This document shows positions 62,970-64,000 of a DNA stretch of 64,000 bases, in pieces. The notes under the pieces are model-generated. The model was not told the origin of the DNA. It was given only the letters and a program-made list of their open reading frames with translations, and made no database searches. Origin of the DNA: Veillonella ratti (GTDB lineage: Bacteria > Bacillota > Negativicutes > Veillonellales > Veillonellaceae); contig NZ_RQUX01000002.1 in the NCBI RefSeq assembly GCF_003992115.1, positions 1 to 64,000 of the forward strand, written 5' to 3'. Every line of letters starts with the position of its first letter. Positions within the stretch are counted from its first letter, which is position 1. A program made the position numbers and the translations under genes.

Positions 62970-63719
62970 CTACAAGGTTACCATCGACTCTGTGAGCATC
63001 GCTTCCGTAATGGCATAAAGATTAGTAATGGAGCCGACAACTACTTTTTCCTTCAGTCCATAAAAATCAAGGCAAATACCGCAAGCAGCAATATCGACGC
63101 CGGCTTCAACCAAGTTGTTCAAGTTTTCAAGATGTGGTGATTCTTCCGTCACCATTTTTACACCGCTGTTAATAAAATAGATTTTAGACGGTTTTACATC
63201 AGATTCAGCCAGGCAGAACATAAATGTTTTCATCAAAGTGCGGCCTAATTCTTCATTACCTTCACCTAAGTAATCTTTGGTAATTAAAAGGACTTTGCCA
63301 CCAAAGTTTTGCGATGAAGCAGATGCTGCCGGACTCTTTGGAGCCTCCGAAACGACCTCTGTGATTGAAGACTGAGATGCTGAAGCTTCAGGGGCCACTG
63401 CGGCAACTTGTGTACCGGCCGGAACCATAGTTAAATAATGTGTTTTCCCATCAGTCGCTACGGTTACTTCACACTGTCTGGACTTACCAAACTTAGTCAC
63501 ATTATCACGACTGACCTCATTATCTACAAGGGTTGTAATAACTGCTCCCTGGTGTTCTTCCATAGCTTTCTTCGTCGCAATCACCGGCATCGGGCATAAA
63601 GAACCGCGCATATCAACGACTACACTGCCCTTTACAAGCCACTCTTTTTTCACATCGTTCGGTACTTCCGTCATAGAGCGTAAATCAGCTCCATAGACCG
63701 CCTTAACTTCATCGGACAT
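62970..63719 (-). CDS. yedF: Sulfurtransferase-like selenium metabolism protein YedF
   Basis: About 249 residues in two domains: a TusA-like N-terminus with the catalytic cysteine in VVDMRGSLCPMPVIATKKAM, a low-complexity Ala/Ser/Pro linker, and a DsrE-like C-terminus with Cys in AACGICLDFYGL. The ATG overlaps the selD end by about 11 bases; a TTG 9 bases earlier is also possible. Known to accompany selD; it probably delivers selenium for selenophosphate. Confidence 0.88.
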   Translation of the reverse strand: MSDEVKAVYGADLRSMTEVPNDVKKEWLVKGSVVVDMRGSLCPMPVIATKKAMEEHQGAVITTLVDNEVSRDNVTKFGKSRQCEVTVATDGKTHYLTMVPAGTQVAAVAPEASASQSSITEVVSEAPKSPAASASSQNFGGKVLLITKDYLGEGNEELGRTLMKTFMFCLAESDVKPSKIYFINSGVKMVTEESPHLENLNNLVEAGVDIAACGICLDFYGLKEKVVVGSITNLYAITEAMLTESMVTL

Positions 63720-64000
63720 AAACGTCAAAATCTCCTCTCGCTACCACCTTGCCAATCTGTTTAGCCGCGTAAACACCGGCCTGATGCAAGGATTTAACCA
63801 ATTCTTCCGCCTCTGACAGGGGCACAGCCAATAACAAGCCACCTGACGTTTGCGGATCAAAACAAATGTCACTCCACACAGATTCCAATTCATCTAAACC
63901 GGACACAGCCGTAATCGCTTTGCGATTGCCGTAGGTAGCCGCCGGCACCAGGCCCATCTCGGCCGCTTCGACTACATGGGGAAACAGCGGCAAAGCTGCC
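63709..64000 (-). CDS. selD: Selenophosphate synthetase (SelD), C-terminal part; runs off the window
   Basis: Only the last part is present; the frame is open to the window end, so the gene begins outside. The visible residues include LPLFPHVVEAAEMGLVPAATYGNRKAI and the family motif DICFDPQTSGGLLLAVP, which lie in the C-terminal AIRS domain of SelD. It is coupled to yedF by overlap. SelD makes selenophosphate from selenide and ATP for selenocysteine or selenouridine. Confidence 0.93.
   Translation of the reverse strand, partial: AALPLFPHVVEAAEMGLVPAATYGNRKAITAVSGLDELESVWSDICFDPQTSGGLLLAVPLSEAEELVKSLHQAGVYAAKQIGKVVARGDFDVYVR

Overview
The window reads as chromosomal DNA of a diderm Firmicute of the class Negativicutes, most likely a Veillonella-type lactate fermenter. 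Firmicute traits are AGGAGG-like ribosome sites, an isoleucine T-box, HPr with both His15 and Ser46, and intrinsic terminators after most operons. TonB, ExbB, ExbD and two TonB-dependent receptors show that there is an outer membrane. A lactate permease fits Veillonella. The genus is inferred from content; no search was run. Most genes lie on the minus strand.

Layout. 1-3042: dapF-ptsI-ptsH. 3043-5583: a long leader and lactate permease. 5612-7488: three small genes for nucleic-acid or sulfur chemistry (AlkD-like, DUF523/TudS-like, KptA). 7568-11845: an A+T-rich two-gene island with a nuclease-STAND NTPase and a partner protein, likely anti-phage. 12104-15690: guaA, a multi-hairpin segment, then thiC under a TPP riboswitch. 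15764-17713: GNAT, YjdI-type Fe-S protein, pirin and MarR. 17985-18270: an unannotated type I toxin-antitoxin-like locus with a 25-residue membrane peptide. 18431-32858: a lipoprotein and two iron or corrinoid uptake operons (two receptors, two ABC importers, one TonB-ExbBD motor). 33066-34388: ferredoxin and Cof phosphatase. 34511-36585: a repeat-rich stretch with TIR-bounded palindromic elements, an 89-bp tandem array and two secreted paralogues. 36578-39655: ileS with its T-box leader. 39829-50111: transporters, regulators, a radical SAM protein and an EF-G-like GTPase. 50128-53601: a four-gene operon (DsbA-like, MIF-like tautomerase, hydrolase, Old Yellow Enzyme) divergent from an HxlR regulator. 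53620-53821: a probable stand-alone ncRNA. 53860-57644: LysR regulator, PotE with a structured leader, HD-domain protein. 57785-60648: argGH with an ARG-box promoter. 60678-62654: LigB-like protein and a GT51 transglycosylase. 62676-64000: a selenium-related cluster (DUF3343, YedF, SelD cut by the window end).

The best candidates for undescribed biology are four. (1) The split nuclease-STAND module at 7568-11845. (2) The palindromic repeat family at 34511-36585, whose copies have different inner arms that stay self-complementary. (3) The multi-hairpin RNA at 53620-53821, with two identical apical loops. (4) The holin-like toxin locus at 17985-18270, whose two convergent transcripts begin with the same 16 bases. 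Several start codons were moved from the longest reading frame to an ATG with a well-spaced ribosome site; each entry says so.
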